Source: Paraspadella gotoi
Taxonomy: Eukaryota; Chaetognatha
Reading direction: 5' to 3'
Assembly: GCA_051294375.1 (NCBI GenBank)
Contig: CM119270.1
Span: 7,870,812-7,934,811, forward strand
DNA length: 64,000 nt
Shown here: one piece after another, positions 11,881-24,842 of the stretch
Numbering within the stretch: the stretch's first letter is position 1
Layout of the letters: the number at the start of each line of letters is the position of its first letter
Position numbers and translations under genes: made by a program
The notes under the pieces: generated by a model
What the model saw: the letters and a program-made list of their open reading frames with translations, nothing else
Database searches by the model: none
What the model was told of the DNA's origin: nothing

Positions 11881-11939
11881 TGAGACCTCCTGCGCCGCGC
11901 GAATAAAATCATTGATCTTAATGTAAAACCTCATCATTG

Positions 11940-12206
11940 TCGGCGACGCAACATCGTCGTCATCGTCATCATCATCATCATTATTATCATCCTGATCATC
12001 GTTATCGTCATCATCATCATCATCATCTCCATTTTCTTTACAATCGTTATTGTCATAACAATCATCTGTATCACCGTTGTCAGAAGCCATTGTCGCCGTC
12101 GTCTTCATAATTGAGTTATTTTTTTATCGTCGTCGTTGTCAAGGTCGTCTTTATCTTTTATATTTGTCAGCGTCATCGTCGTCATCGTCATCGTAATCGG
12201 CGTCCA
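11940..12206 (-). repeat. (ATC/GTC)n trinucleotide blocks
   Basis: Two ATC/GTC blocks (11945-12030 and 12123-12206). On the minus strand they read as Asp runs. They are irregular and not obviously coding. Confidence 0.8.
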
Positions 12207-12320
12207 TGATTCGTATTCATTTTATCCTCTTTTTATTTCCTTTTTTATTCCGCCTTAATTTTTTCATTACGCTCCAACAGTTTTTCGAGACAAGGAAAAA
12301 ATGAAAAGACGGAGAGGAAG

Positions 12321-12328
<8 letters not shown>

Positions 12329-12396
<68 letters not shown>
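12329..12396 (+). repeat. (AG)n array
   Basis: About 34 perfect AG units. Confidence 0.95.
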
Positions 12397-12399
<3 letters not shown>

Positions 12400-12832
12400 T
12401 TAATCACTTGCATTCAAATGTCACCGAGGTTGAATATCGCTTTGTATTCTCTCTCTTCTTTGCCGGCTTCCTAAAAAAAAACAGACTTAAAAAGAGGTTT
12501 TGAATTTAATGTTTGAAATAAACTTTTCCACTCGAGTACAGTGTAAAAATCTGGCTATGTTTTCTACAACTCCAAACAAATTTAAATATTATATTTTATA
12601 TTGGTTTTGAATTTAATTCAAATATTTTAACGATCCTTGCTCGTCCGATTTAATTACTCATAAAAAGATCGGATATTTGCTCTACTACCTAATTTATTGA
12701 GAAAAAGTTGCGACTACGATTTTTCAAGACGAAGCTAAAGGGAAAAGGCCTAAAGGGCAAATGAATCCTGAAGATTGTTTAATTTCAACTCTAAACCTAC
12801 TCACTACTCAAAGTTTTACTTATGTAATATAA

Positions 12833-13084
12833 TGGTCTTTTCATACAATTGAAACATTCTTTGAAATATTTTCCACTTCATTGATAGGGAAGCCAGGTAC
12901 TCTGGGAGTGAATAAACGAGACTGTGAGAGAGTCTTGATTGAAAGCTTGCAGGGACCTGCTATGTCATTATCTTGTAAGAGTGATGGAGGCCTTAAACCA
13001 CCAAAGCCTGTCCAAAGTCAGGGGCAAGATAGCTTATTTATTAAATGAATGGATAATTTTTATATTGGTTGTACCAATTTCATA
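12833..13084 (+). mobile_element. MITE-like dispersed repeat, copy B
   Basis: This is the near full-length copy in the reference orientation, from GGTCTTTTCATACAATTG to TTGGTTGTACCAATTTCATA. It is the reverse complement of copies A and C. With copy C it makes an inverted pair separated by a 242-bp non-repeated loop (13085-13326). Confidence 0.68.
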
Positions 13085-13326
13085 ATATAATATTTCGCCA
13101 TCAGACATCACTTTTCGACCATTCGTCGCGGCCAAGTTGGAGATTTTCAGCGAGTCAAGGAAGCAGTAAAAGTGTCGGTACCGAGTATCTGACGGGCGGG
13201 ACAGAAGTGCGAGGCGGGGGTTCAGGTTTGATTAATAAGGAAACTTCTTCGTTGTCTTTATCTCTCGCAGATGCCCTTGTTTATCGTCGGAGAATCCAGA
13301 TTATCTTAAAACGAAATTCGATTGGA

Positions 13327-13535
13327 TGAAATTGGTACAACCAATATAAAATTATCCATTCATTTAATAAATAAGCTATCTTGCCCCTGACTTTGGACAG
13401 GCTTTGGTGGTTTAAGGCCTCCATCACTCTTACAAGATAATTACATAGCAGGTCCCTGCAAGCTTTCAATCAAGACTCTCTCACAGTCCCGTTTATTCAC
13501 TCCCAGAGTACCTGGCTTCCCTATCAATGAAGTGG
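13327..13535 (-). mobile_element. MITE-like dispersed repeat, copy C (truncated)
   Basis: This copy starts GAAATTGGTACAACCAATAT, matching the inner end of copy B in inverted orientation. It breaks off at CTATCAATGAAGTGGA, missing the AAATATTTCAAAGAATG end present in A and B. Confidence 0.65.
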
Positions 13536-14629
13536 ATGTTATAGGATTCCTAAGAGAGTAAGTAATCAAGAGAATCCAAGAGAATTCAGATACATACCCC
13601 TTGTCCGAACGCGAGACATCTTGATTCTATATTCCACATTTCCATTTCGATATCCTAGTGACGTATCCCCAACTTCCTTTGCGCCCAAAGACGTCGAACA
13701 CCCGTTTCTGGTTCTGTCATTTATTTCCGTTTCCAATTTTCTCCGCATTCCACTTTTCTTTTGTGTCTTAAACAAACGAATTTGTATGCAAATTGGCGCC
13801 AGATATTCGCCAAAAGAAAAGAAGCTTTAATCATGGCGGAAATTTTCTCGTCTTTTAATTTTTTGTTCTTCTTTTTTGGTTCTTTTTTCTTTGCGTTTCT
13901 CGACATTTTTTTTCTTCTCTTTATTTTTTTTTCTCTTTTTTCCTTTCCTCTTTCTGTTTCCTACGAACTGTCGAGTTTATGAGCCGGATATTTTGAGGGG
14001 GGCGAACAAAGTCACAAGCGAGCGAGTCGAGCTTGGTGACAAAAAGGACTTCTGATTGTCGTCAATCCGAGGGTAACAATATATCGGTTCTCACAAATTT
14101 AGTTCATTTTTCCTGACAATGCNNNNNNNNNNNNNNNNNNNNNNNNNNNNNNNNNNNNNNNNNNNNNNNNNNNNNNNNNNNNNNNNNNNNNNNNNNNNNN
14201 NNNNNNNNNNNNNNNNNNNNNNNNNNNNNNNNNNNNNGGGGGGGGGAAATTTTGGTGAATCTTTCCAGCCACAGTCTGCTCATTTGAAATGGTGAATTAT
14301 TCATGGAACGACCGACGAGCTTATTCACACTCTCACCCACTGCGAAGGGATCTTTCACAGCCGCGGAGTGATTCACGACACCCACACACGAAAGTTGGGA
14401 GAGTTTTGGAAGAGTAACATACCTAACGTACATAACTTGGATTTTTACTAATTTATTGATTGTTAGTAACGTCGGTTCTACTTTAGATTTTGGTTCGGAT
14501 CGTTTACGTAGTTTTTAGAATTTTTGAAAAAGGCTCCTCACTCTGTAAATACGAGGGGAGCATTTCTTACGGAGAGATAGGAGCTTCTGGAGACGGACGT
14601 CACACCCCTTGTTTACGCTGAGGAGATAA

Positions 14630-14668
<39 letters not shown>

Positions 14669-15009
14669 AGAAAGTGAAAGGAAAATTGAAAGAAAAATGA
14701 AAAAAAATTAAAGAGCGAAAGATGCTTTCTTTTGTCATTATTACTGAAAAAGACAAAAGAAAAAGAAAAAGAAAACAAAATCGAAAACAAAAATTTAAAA
14801 CGAAATAAAAAAAATATTTTAAATCACACCAAAACCGTCAAATATTAACTGAGACGAAGGTAATGAAAACTGAGACCTTACAAAGAAATAAACATTTTAT
14901 TAATTCAGTAGTCACGTACTAACAATAAAAACTACGCTCCCAAAATAATTTATTTGTCGTCAAAAAAGTTAGAGTCGATGATTTAACATTCATCAGATCT
15001 AGTTTCCGG
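13536..15009. other. Unique sequence around gap 14123-14237
   Basis: A balanced minus-strand frame (14433-14238, with ESVNKLVGRSMNNSPF) touches the gap and has a donor-like GTTAG|GTATGT on that strand. It is not recognised. The rest is AT-rich with an AAAG run. Confidence 0.3.
14123..14237. other. Assembly gap (N)
   Basis: 115 Ns followed by a G run. Confidence 0.99.
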
Positions 15010-15575
15010 CTACTCCCCACCCCCCACACCCACCCACTTCATTCCCCACCATCCCCCACCTCCACCAAAGACCGTTCCACCGTCGCTCCATGACATCCTC
15101 ATCGCCTCCTTCTCCTTCTCCCGCTTCCATTGCAAATCCCCCATCGCTTCCTCCAAAACTCCTCCTCCGCGTCCGAACTTCGCCTCCTCGCTTCCACCAT
15201 CCGTTCCAAGGAGGGAAAGAAACCTCAGCCTCGCCTCCGCCTCCCAATCTCTCGCTTCCATCATGACGACCGCTCTCGCTCCTTCCAGTTCCATTTCATC
15301 CTCCTCCTCTTCCTCCCTCTCCTCCCCACCACCACCCGCCACGCCCACCCTCCTCAACTTGCTCAACACCTCCGTCACGATCTCCGACGCCTCGTACTCT
15401 CTCTTCGCCTCTCGAAAATCTTCCGACGCCGTCGCCGCATCTCGCGACGCCGCCGTCGCCTCTTCGACGGCAGCGTCGAAACGGCGGTTGGCCTCTTTGG
15501 CAGCTTCGTTGGCGGCGGCCAGAGCCTTCGTCTTCTTGAGAAGCGCTTCGTCGCGAGGGAATTCTGCAGTCGTTG
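15010..15575 (-). CDS. Candidate coiled-coil exon, Ala/Glu-rich
   Basis: On the minus strand, acceptor CTCCCTTTCCAG|CA is followed by an open frame of about 188 codons to a TAG. It starts with a highly helical segment: ALLKKTKALAAANEAAKEA, then ASRDAATASEDFREAKREYE and SEIVTEVLSKLRRVG. An acidic run (EEREEEEEDEMELEGARAV), a second helix (EARDWEAEARLRFLSLLG) and a Gly/Trp-rich end follow. Alternating Ala and charged residues indicate coiled coil. GC content and codon pattern differ sharply from the flanking AT-rich DNA. No family is recognised, and the Gly/Trp-rich tail may read past a donor. A small separate ORF upstream (15731-15642) starts MADDELSKDKKKLEVEVE but its possible donors do not match the phase. 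Confidence 0.42.
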
Positions 15576-15641
15576 CTGGAAAGGGAGTCGTTCAATTCTC
15601 AATTAATTAATTAATTAATTATTTTATTAATTATTTTTATT

Positions 15642-15731
15642 TTATTTATTGCCTTCGTCATCTTTTCCAATTGACGGCTCAACCTCGACTTCAAGTTTTT
15701 TCTTGTCTTTAGACAATTCATCGTCCGCCAT
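15642..15731 (-). CDS. Small ORF or possible start exon, 29 codons
   Basis: ATGGCGGACGATG opens a charged peptide (MADDELSKDKKKLEVEVE...) ending at TAA, 67 nt upstream of the coiled-coil exon candidate on the same strand. A possible donor, GTCGAG|GTTGAG, leaves phase 0 whereas the next exon needs phase 1, so the two are not joined as they stand. It could be a start exon spliced elsewhere, or chance. Confidence 0.2.
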   Translation of the reverse strand: MADDELSKDKKKLEVEVEPSIGKDDEGNK

Positions 15732-16495
15732 TTTCCTTTTTTTGGTTTTGTTGTTTTTTTTTTTGTTGTTGTTTTTTTTTTTAACCAAAGTTTAATTCCT
15801 TTTTTTTCTTTCAAGTAGAAAAAAAAATTTCAAATTTCAAATTTAATAAGTTTTGTAATTTAAAGAACTAAAAAAGACTTTTAGTGGTTGGTTTTTCCCC
15901 TTTTTACTAAAATTAGTTACATACAAATATACATACATACATACATATTTAAGGCTGGCGAATAAAACATCGGAATCGCGTCGCTTATAATTCGTTTACT
16001 TTAATCGATTTTCTTATTATAAATTAGTTGACTTATAAATTAAATATATGAACAACCAACTAAACCCTTGTGGTTGCCGAACCGTATCGATGAGTAGCTA
16101 AACAAGTTTAATCAAAGCAGTTGATCAAAAAGAGAACGAGGTTTTCCGGTTTCCTCATCCTGAAACTTCTTCTTTACTTCAAGAAAAAGAAAAAAAAAAC
16201 ACTACGTATTCTGTCTCCCTCTCTAATTTCTCACTGCGTCGTTATAACCGGGAAAATTTAGGTTAGGTTGAGTGTGAGTATTTTATGAGGAGTAAGTGAT
16301 AATTCCTGGTGGACTTGAGATTGGATGGGTTTGGGGGTTCTGGGCTAATCGAAAAGCTGAGGGAAACTTTTTTTAATAGTTGCCAAGAATATTTTTTTCG
16401 ATATTTTTTTTCGCGGCACAAACATAGTACCCCTTCGTGGTTTTCGTTATTATCGATAAAAAAAATTGGATAAAAGGGAAGCAAAAAGAGAAGGA

Positions 16496-16602
16496 AGAAA
16501 GGAAGGAAGGAAGGAAGGAAGAAGAAGGAATGTTGGAAGAAGTAAGAGAAGGAAGGAAGGAAGGAAGGAAGGAAGGAAGGAAGAGAGGAAGGAAGGAAAG
16601 AA
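16496..16602 (+). repeat. (GGAA)n array, interrupted
   Basis: Two GGAA runs separated by GAAGAAGGAATGTTGGAAGA. Confidence 0.9.
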
Positions 16603-16697
16603 AAGAAGGCAACAAACCAGCCCGAAAGACGAAAACAAAATATTTACGAAAAGTAAAAAGAAATAAAAAAAATGTTAAATAATCGTTATCCTGTTTG

Positions 16698-16812
16698 TTA
16701 GAGCGACCTTCATCTTCTTTAGAGCAGTTTTCCTCTTCGCTGGAGCGCTCTACATCTTACTTGGAGCAGTTTTCCTCTTCGCTGGAGCACTCTACATCTT
16801 ACTTGGAGCAGA
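16698..16812 (+). repeat. 42-bp tandem repeat, ~2.7 units
   Basis: The unit contains AGCAGTTTTCCTCTTCGCTG and GAGCACTCTACATCTTACTTGG, 42 bp in total. In one + frame it reads EQFSSSLERSTSYL as a 14-residue repeat. The length is a multiple of three and the copies differ mostly by single substitutions, but no start, splice context or homologue is visible. Confidence 0.6.
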
Positions 16813-16899
16813 TTCCCTTTTTACCTCGAGATTCGGTTGTCAAGAGGAAAGGAAAACCTCTCGGTCTTCGAAGTTCGAATTTCAATGGAGGAAGGGATT

Positions 16900-17105
16900 T
16901 CTCGCTCTCTCTCTCTCATTCTCTCTCTCTCTCTCTCTCTCTCTGGAATATAGAGAGGAAAAAAGTGAAAGAAAAGGAAAGAAAGAAAAGTCAAAAGAGG
17001 AGGAATAAAAGAGAGAGGAGGTAACGGCCTTTGGAGAACAGCGGGGGGGAGGTTGATGAGCAAAAAGGATTGATGACAGTAAGAGTGTGTGTGTGGAAGG
17101 GAGAA

Positions 17106-17188
<83 letters not shown>
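16900..17188. repeat. (TC)n and (AG)n facing pair
   Basis: TC units at 16900-16944 and AG units at 17106-17188, inverted relative to each other with 161 bp between. Confidence 0.9.
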
Positions 17189-17189
<1 letters not shown>

Positions 17190-17325
17190 AATTTCGATTT
17201 TTACGGCATCAAAGGCGCAGGTAACAGCAGAAAAGAAAAGAAAATTCAATAAAACTGATGGCGGAAACTTTTTTCGTGACGAAGCAATTATGAATCTGTG
17301 AATACGACAATTTACTTGGATTTTG

Positions 17326-17504
17326 TTGCCTCCCGCATAGCTTGGTGAAACTCAGATAAGTACTCGTTCACCAGCCGTGAGTTCCCGGTTCAATCCCCTC
17401 ACGGTCACGCTGGATAAGTGTGATGGTGTCGGCGTAAACACGCCAGAGATATGGGGTGGTCACTACAGGTCCAAAGCCCTGAGCGCCAGCTGTCGGGAGA
17501 TACC
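17326..17504 (+). mobile_element. tRNA-like SINE, copy 1
   Basis: Copy 1 shares about 170 bp with 35446-35633 on the opposite strand. Common blocks are GCCTCCCG.ATAGCTTGGTGA, GTTCACCA.CCGTGAGTTCC and GGTCCAAAGCCCTG.GCGCCA. GGTTCAATCCC (17387-17397) matches a Pol III B box. It sits in a perfect 7-bp stem, CCGTGAG/CTCACGG (17375-17381 with 17398-17404), which both copies keep. The tRNA-related head, two diverged copies and lack of coding sequence fit a SINE. I cannot name the family. Confidence 0.62.
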
Positions 17505-18646
17505 ATTCCCCCGGGGCATCACACATGTCTCCCCGTTTCCAAAAGATCTCACATTTGTTGGCTGTTTCATAATTTCTAAAGCTTTCGGTGACATTTAGTG
17601 AAAAAAATCTGATTGATATTGAGGTTTACGTAGTTTCATGGCTGTATTAAAAAAAATTATTAAATCTATTTTCAAAAAGAAATTTAATAATACAACTTAT
17701 CAAAATCAAACATGAAGCAATCGAAATCAAACTTCATTGAATAAAGTTTATTCTTTTAAAAGTCATTTATTCTTTTAATTATTCAGAAAATTGTTTGGAC
17801 TGGAACACGAACGAGTCTGGACATGTCCGAAAAGATTTAGGGATAAAATGATGAAAAGAAAAAGACGGTTGATAAAAAAAGAAAGTTGATAACAACGTTT
17901 TGAAGTTTGGGAGGAAAGGAATGTTGTGATTTGATCTGTCCTCTCCAATTTGAAGAGAGGTGGCAGAGAAGAAGAGAGAAAGGAAATATGAAGAGAAGAA
18001 CTAAAAAAGATAAGTCATCGAGAGATGAACGGCTGATAAACTTGGAAAGTGATTGGCCCAAGAGTGACATAAAGTGAAAAAGAGAGTGTGCTCTTGAGTG
18101 CTACAGTGAGAGAGAGAATAAATTGAATCCTCACTTGAAACAGATTATCAAGAGAACAAAATTCTCTAGATAAATAGCAAATATCAAATTTACACTCCGT
18201 ATAAATTTTCGTTTTTCCGTTGAAATTCCCCGACGTAAAACTGATTCTAGATAAAAATCTCCTTCAGCTTAAACGTTTTTTTACTTATAACCTTTTTTTC
18301 CTTTTATTTTCCGACCAATCGGATTTTTTCTTTTCTTCCAAATCGACTCTTTTTTTTCACGGCCAATCGGCTTTTCTTCCTCCGACAAATCTACGGTTTT
18401 TCTTTCCTGCAAAAAAATTATTTTCTTTCTTTTTAAATCTTTCTTTCAACGATTCCATCAAAATTGCCTTTTTCTCTAATTTGTCTCGAAAATTTTCTTT
18501 TTCCTCTTTGGTTGATTTCTGTTTTTAGCTCCGACTGGTAAATTGGTTTTCCCTTCTTAAATTTAAAATCATTTTTCTTCCTTTTAATTTTCAACCATCG
18601 CGAGTTGTGGGAATTTTTTGTTCATTTTCCCGATAGGGTTTAGGTC
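17505..18646. other. AT-rich non-coding sequence
   Basis: After the SINE come AT-rich DNA and a T-rich tract (18270-18540) with repeated CGACCAATCGG/CGGCCAATCGG-like motifs near 18315 and 18360. No exon is supported. Confidence 0.4.
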
Positions 18647-18825
18647 AACGATGAGAACAACAACGAGAAAAACCCCACTGACGACAACAACGATAACAAC
18701 GTTATTAACAACAACAACGACGACAACAACAACAACAACGACAGTCTCTGATCGCGATAAAATGAGGCTAATGTCGCTCGTCTTCTCTCATTTCGCAGTC
18801 AATAAAACTCGTTTTCTGGTCGAGC

Positions 18826-18893
<68 letters not shown>
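18647..18893 (+). repeat. (AAC/GAC)n block followed by (TC)n
   Basis: ACAACAACGAC-type block (18647-18745) and perfect CT array (18830-18893). Confidence 0.9.
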
Positions 18894-20039
18894 AATCTCC
18901 CGCCGCGTTTTTTCCCCTGGGGATCCTCATGATGCGGAATCAGGACGATTTATCATCATAAATTCATAGGAATGGATATGAAAATTGTGATAATAAATAG
19001 ATGGTAATAATAAAGAAATGAAGAGTTAAGATTCGAATGCACAAAATAAAATGCTGTAGAAGTTACCCTATATTGCAATATGGATACATTTTTTTTAATT
19101 AAAAGGACAATAATTTGAAACATACATGAAGAAAATCAACATCATCGTTACAAATGTAGATTTTTCGATTATATCGTTTCAATATTATTTCAAAACAATT
19201 GAATAATTATTTTTTTTACTCATCATGAGTTTTAATACTTCACATCGTAATGTTTCAACTCCCATGCTTTTATTTTGCCAACGAAATTTCGCCATCAACA
19301 AATCAAAAGTCTATCGCAATTTTATTTCCAACTTCGACCAAATTGAAAAGTCTTGTCTCTTTTAAAAAGTTGTTAGCTAAATTGAGTCTGGGCTTCTTCC
19401 TCACTAATGCTAATTTCTTTCCTGTCGCGAATATTTTTTTTTCCCATCGTTAATTGATGTTGAAATTTTTCTCCCACTCGTTAATTGAGGTCCTTGAGAA
19501 CGACGACGACGACGACGACCACGTCGACGAAGACGACGACCACGACGATGGCAAAGTTCCTATAAAAAGGAAATAAAAGGGAAAACAGGGAGAGAAAGAA
19601 AGAAAGAAATATAGGCTGTATGTATAATATCGTATAATATTGTATATCCATTAGATTTGTAGCAAGAAAGCGATGAGTTAAAAAAAAGTAAGGAGTAAGA
19701 AAGTAGAAAAAAAAACCATCCGCAAAAAAAAAAAATAACAATGACTCGGGAGAAGAAAAAAAAAAGCAAACAAAAAAGCAAACAAAAAAAAGCGAGACAA
19801 AGAAAGATGCTCGTCGGCAGAATAATTTTCGAGTAGAATCGCAATGGCGACGGGTCGAGCGAAAGAAAAGCCGAAATGAAGTCGGCAATTAAGAAACACA
19901 ATGACCAACAGAATCGCCTCTCATTGGGAAGACATGGCATGGCATGAGCGAAGAAATGGCGAGGTGGCATGGACGAAGGAGAGCGAGGGGAAAAAATTTG
20001 GTAGAAAAGTGGTGGGCAATGATTAAGGTGGCATCTCTT
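18894..20039. other. AT-rich, then purine-rich sequence
   Basis: AT-rich to 19490. The GAC block is followed by A/G-rich DNA with a GGCATGGCATGAGCG segment (19930). Nothing is recognised. Confidence 0.45.
19495..19551 (+). repeat. (GAC)n block
   Basis: GACGACGACGACGACCACG with a GTCGACGAAGACGACGACC continuation. Confidence 0.85.
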
Positions 20040-20640
20040 CATCTATTTTGTCATTTCGAGGTCTACTTTGCCATCTATATTGTTATCTCTACGTCTATTT
20101 TGTCATCTCTACGTCTATTTTGACATCTCTAAGTCTATTTTGTCACCACTAAGTCTCTTTTGTCATCTCTACGTCGACTTTGTCATATCTTCGTCTATAT
20201 TGTCAATTCTACTTCTAATTAGTCATGTCTTCGTCTATTTTTCATCTCTACGTCTACTTTGTCCTATCTTTGTTTATTTTGTCATTTCTACGTCTATTGT
20301 ATCGTGTCTTCGTATACTTTATCATATTTTCGTCTATTTTGTCATGTCTTCGTCTATTTTGTCATTTCAACGTCTACTTTGTCATCTCTAGGTCATGTCT
20401 TCCTTTTTTTTTATTTCTGGGTCTACTTTGTCATATCTTCTTCTATTTTGCTATTTCTAAGTCTATTTTGTCATCTCTACGTCTATTTCGTCATCTCTAC
20501 GTCTACTTTGTCATGTCTTTGTTTACTTTGTCATATCTTTGTCTTTTTTGTCATGTCTTTGTCTATTTTGTCATTTCTACGTCTACTTTGTCATATCTTC
20601 CTTTATTTTGTCATCCCAAAGCTCTACGTTTATTCTGTCA
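20040..20640 (+). repeat. 20-bp minisatellite (TTTTGTCATCTCTACGTCTA)
   Basis: About 28 tandem units of a 20-bp motif, TTTTGTCATCTCTACGTCTA, with scattered substitutions (TCTTCGTC, TTTCTACG, CTTTGTCATA). Because 20 is not a multiple of three and the unit has no stop in any + frame, all three + frames stay open and encode the same 20-residue Cys/His/Tyr/Phe repeat (FCHLYVYFVIS-like). That openness is a by-product of the repeat and not evidence for a gene. Confidence 0.85.
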
Positions 20641-20774
20641 TCATCTCTTTCCTTTATCCTTCCCTATTCGTTATTCCTTTTTTTTTTTTTTTGCTTAACC
20701 CATCATTTCTTATCTCACCCTTCAGAATTGGTGTAGAATGTTGAATCCAGAAGGGGATGATAACATGTGGGAGA

Positions 20775-20782
20775 GATGAGAG

Positions 20783-20837
<55 letters not shown>

Positions 20838-20998
20838 AGAGAGAGAGAGAAAGAGAAAGAGAGAAAAGAAGAGAGGAGTATATTTCGAGCAATTCGCAAG
20901 CGCGTGAATCTGAGACGCATTGACCTTTAACGGAGGACGAGAGGGGAAAAAAGAAAAAATAGAGAGAGAGAGAGAGAGAGAGAGAAGAGAGAGAGAAG

Positions 20999-21044
<46 letters not shown>

Positions 21045-21055
21045 AGGAGAAGAGA
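20775..21055 (+). repeat. Two (AG)n arrays
   Basis: Interrupted AG arrays at 20775-20876 and 20960-21055, just right of the 20-bp minisatellite. Confidence 0.9.
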
Positions 21056-22030
<975 letters not shown>

Positions 22031-22164
22031 TCTTCTCATCCTCGTCCTCATCTCTCTCTCTGAATTCCCGGTTTCGTTTTATTTGCCGAAAAGGGAGAGG
22101 GAGATTTGGTCACGAATTGTGGTTGGGGAAAGAGCAATGGAGGATAAGAGGAAGACTTAATTAA

Positions 22165-22700
22165 ACAAGCGATATATATATAGATTATATATGTACTATC
22201 TAGGAAAAAAATATATCACATAATTCATTTATTCAATAAAAAATATACAAAACATGAGTAAAACATTCTTAGTATTTGGTATGGTATAAATTAAAAAAAT
22301 ATCTAACTCTATTCAAAATAAAAACAAATAAATAAATAGCAAAAATTGCTGAAAACTAAATATATTTTTTTTTGACATTTTTTATTTGAAGTAACAATAT
22401 TTTTTTGCCTAAAATTTCTAAACAATTTGACCTACAAAAAATGGAAGGAAGCTACTAAAAAAAATTTAATGTAGATTTAAAAACATTCTGATTTTTTTAA
22501 ATCAAATAAGTTTTTAAATAGATACATATCTTTTATTAAAAATGTTATATACTTTTTTCCTAGATAGTAGAAAGAACATACCATACATTTAATACAATTG
22601 TAAAAAGAAGGCGCTGTCATTACAAAGAAGGCGGATGTTGAGTGATGTCAATATAGTTGACAGTAAGAAGCGAACTCGTTTAAATGCTGCACTGAGTAAT
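22165..22700. other. AT-rich non-coding sequence
   Basis: Very AT-rich with TATATATA runs. No feature is seen. Confidence 0.6.
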
Positions 22701-22838
22701 CTTGGGGTTCGGTTAAAAAAAGAAAGTGATAGAGAGGGAGAATCGTAAGCGAGAAGCGTTGGAAGGGAGTGCGAATTCCAAAGAGGTCTCTGGTGGACTA
22801 TTTACGGTTTGATCCTGCCCCCTCCTTTTCCCCCTGAA

Positions 22839-23036
22839 ATGATTCATGTTTTTCTCTCTCTTGCTCCCCTCCTCTTCCTCCTCTCCGGATTCTGCATCGG
22901 CCAAACCCTTGATGCAGAGGTCAACCCCCATGGCGCTGAGAAGGCAGGAAGTTTGTGTTTGTCCTTGCAATTGTCGATGTTTGGCGAGGAGGAAATCTTC
23001 TTCCGCAAACAAAAAAAAAAAAAACGATCGGGGTGA
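22839..23036 (+). other. Short open frame with a signal-peptide-like start
   Basis: The frame starts MIHVFLSLAPLLFLLSGFCI, a good signal peptide by eye, followed by GQTLDAEVNPHGAEKAGS and a Lys-rich end at a poly(A) run. All three + frames and one - frame are open here. The hydrophobic start is encoded by a CT-rich tract that gives Leu/Ser/Phe in many places in this window. No homology is recognised. Confidence 0.15.
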
Positions 23037-23458
23037 TTTGCTTCGCTTCATATTTCGTTTCGTCATTGCGTTTGCGATGACGTTTATAAACTCTTCGATA
23101 AATTGAATGCTTTAATAGTTTAGCTAATCGGAAATTTTAAACGTCACAGGTTTACAAATGACTATTTGTCGTGTGTCACCTTGTATGTTGACCTAAAAAA
23201 TAAAAAAAAATATTTTGGAAATAAAAAGCGAATGAGATCAAGGTTACATCAAATATTAAAACAAATAATATTTAAAAACAAATTTAGATTGTTTTTCATC
23301 TGTTCTCTTCGAATCCACCTCTCAATCTTCACCCCTCCCCCCCCCCGCCTAAAATCCTTCGGTTTCCACTCGATCTTCGTCTTGACTTTTGTTTTACCGA
23401 ATCTTTTGTTTTCGTCGCTCGAGTAAACAAACTTTTCCTCTTCTTTCTTATTTGGCAG

Positions 23459-23607
23459 GGGACGGACGGCGGCTGTGGCTGTGGCGGCGGCGGCGGCGGC
23501 GGCGGCGACGGCTGCGGCGGCGTCGGCGGCGGCGGCGGCGGCGGCGGCGGCGGGAATGGCTTTGATCAGGAGGACGAGGCCAAGGGTGACGGGAATTGCG
23601 ACGTAGG
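23459..23607 (+). CDS. Candidate Gly-rich exon over a (GGC)n array
   Basis: A strong acceptor (CTTCTTTCTTATTTGGCAG|G) and a good donor (GTAGG|GTAAAT) enclose 149 nt open in phase 0. The peptide is a Gly/Cys-rich run (GTDGGCGCGGG..., with D, C and V interruptions) ending NGFDQEDEAKGDGNCDV. The acidic non-repetitive tail argues for coding sequence rather than a bare trinucleotide repeat. In another + frame the same DNA encodes an Ala run ending in a stop. The minus strand also has an Ala-rich open frame. No family is recognised. An intronic GGC repeat that happens to sit between splice-like sites is a realistic alternative. Confidence 0.33.
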
Positions 23608-23755
23608 GTAAATTAAAGATGGCGGCTGCAACGTCACGGGATGATGGTGATCGTCATTTAAGGTGGAAAATAAAAGTTATGCAGTGTGAATGTTAATGAT
23701 AGTAAAAACGTAAATTAACCAAAATAAGAGACGAAATTAAGAGCCTAGGATAACA

Positions 23756-23989
23756 ACGACGACGACGGCGTTTGAACGTCTACGATAAAGGTGAAGACAA
23801 TAACGAAGCTGACGATGACGATGACGATGACGATGACGACAGAAGAGGATGACAATTACGACGATGAAGACGACGACGGGAAAGACGCCGACGACTACTT
23901 TGGGCGTCGGTTGTTCACGAGAATTTATTGTAACAACAAACATCTGGCAAAGAGAAGCTCCGACGGTGGAGAAATAGACTGGGGTCAAA

Positions 23990-24070
<81 letters not shown>
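23756..24070 (+). repeat. (GAC/GAT)n block followed by (AG)n
   Basis: Irregular GAC/GAT block (23756-23868) and a perfect AG array (23992-24070). Confidence 0.9.
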
Positions 24071-24072
<2 letters not shown>

Positions 24073-24455
24073 ATTTGCCCAATGATGTCCGAGCTTTAGC
24101 GAGTGAGTTTTTTTTTCTTGGAATTGAATTTTGGTTCGACTTGAGGAGGCGGAGTCTGGATGTGGCAAAGGAATTTTTTGTTTTGTTTTTCTTTTAATGT
24201 TTTTAGGTTTTTTTTACTAATTTAAAAACTATACTAGAAAGGCAATTAAATATACTCAAATCTTAGAGTAACGGTTCCATAAATTACTACTATTTAAAAG
24301 GATTTAAATAATTGTTTAATAACAACTAGTATGACGACAAAAACGACGACAGCAAAGTCTATGGTGCGGGAAATTGGGTCAGAAATTGCGATTTTCCTCT
24401 CGACCGAAAATCGACCCATAAATCGCAAGAAGCGAGGATCGCTGTAGGGAGTGTA

Positions 24456-24842
<387 letters not shown>

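Noticed and set aside
16258-16275. TTAGGTTAGG as an arthropod telomere repeat
   Set aside because: Only two units; not an array.
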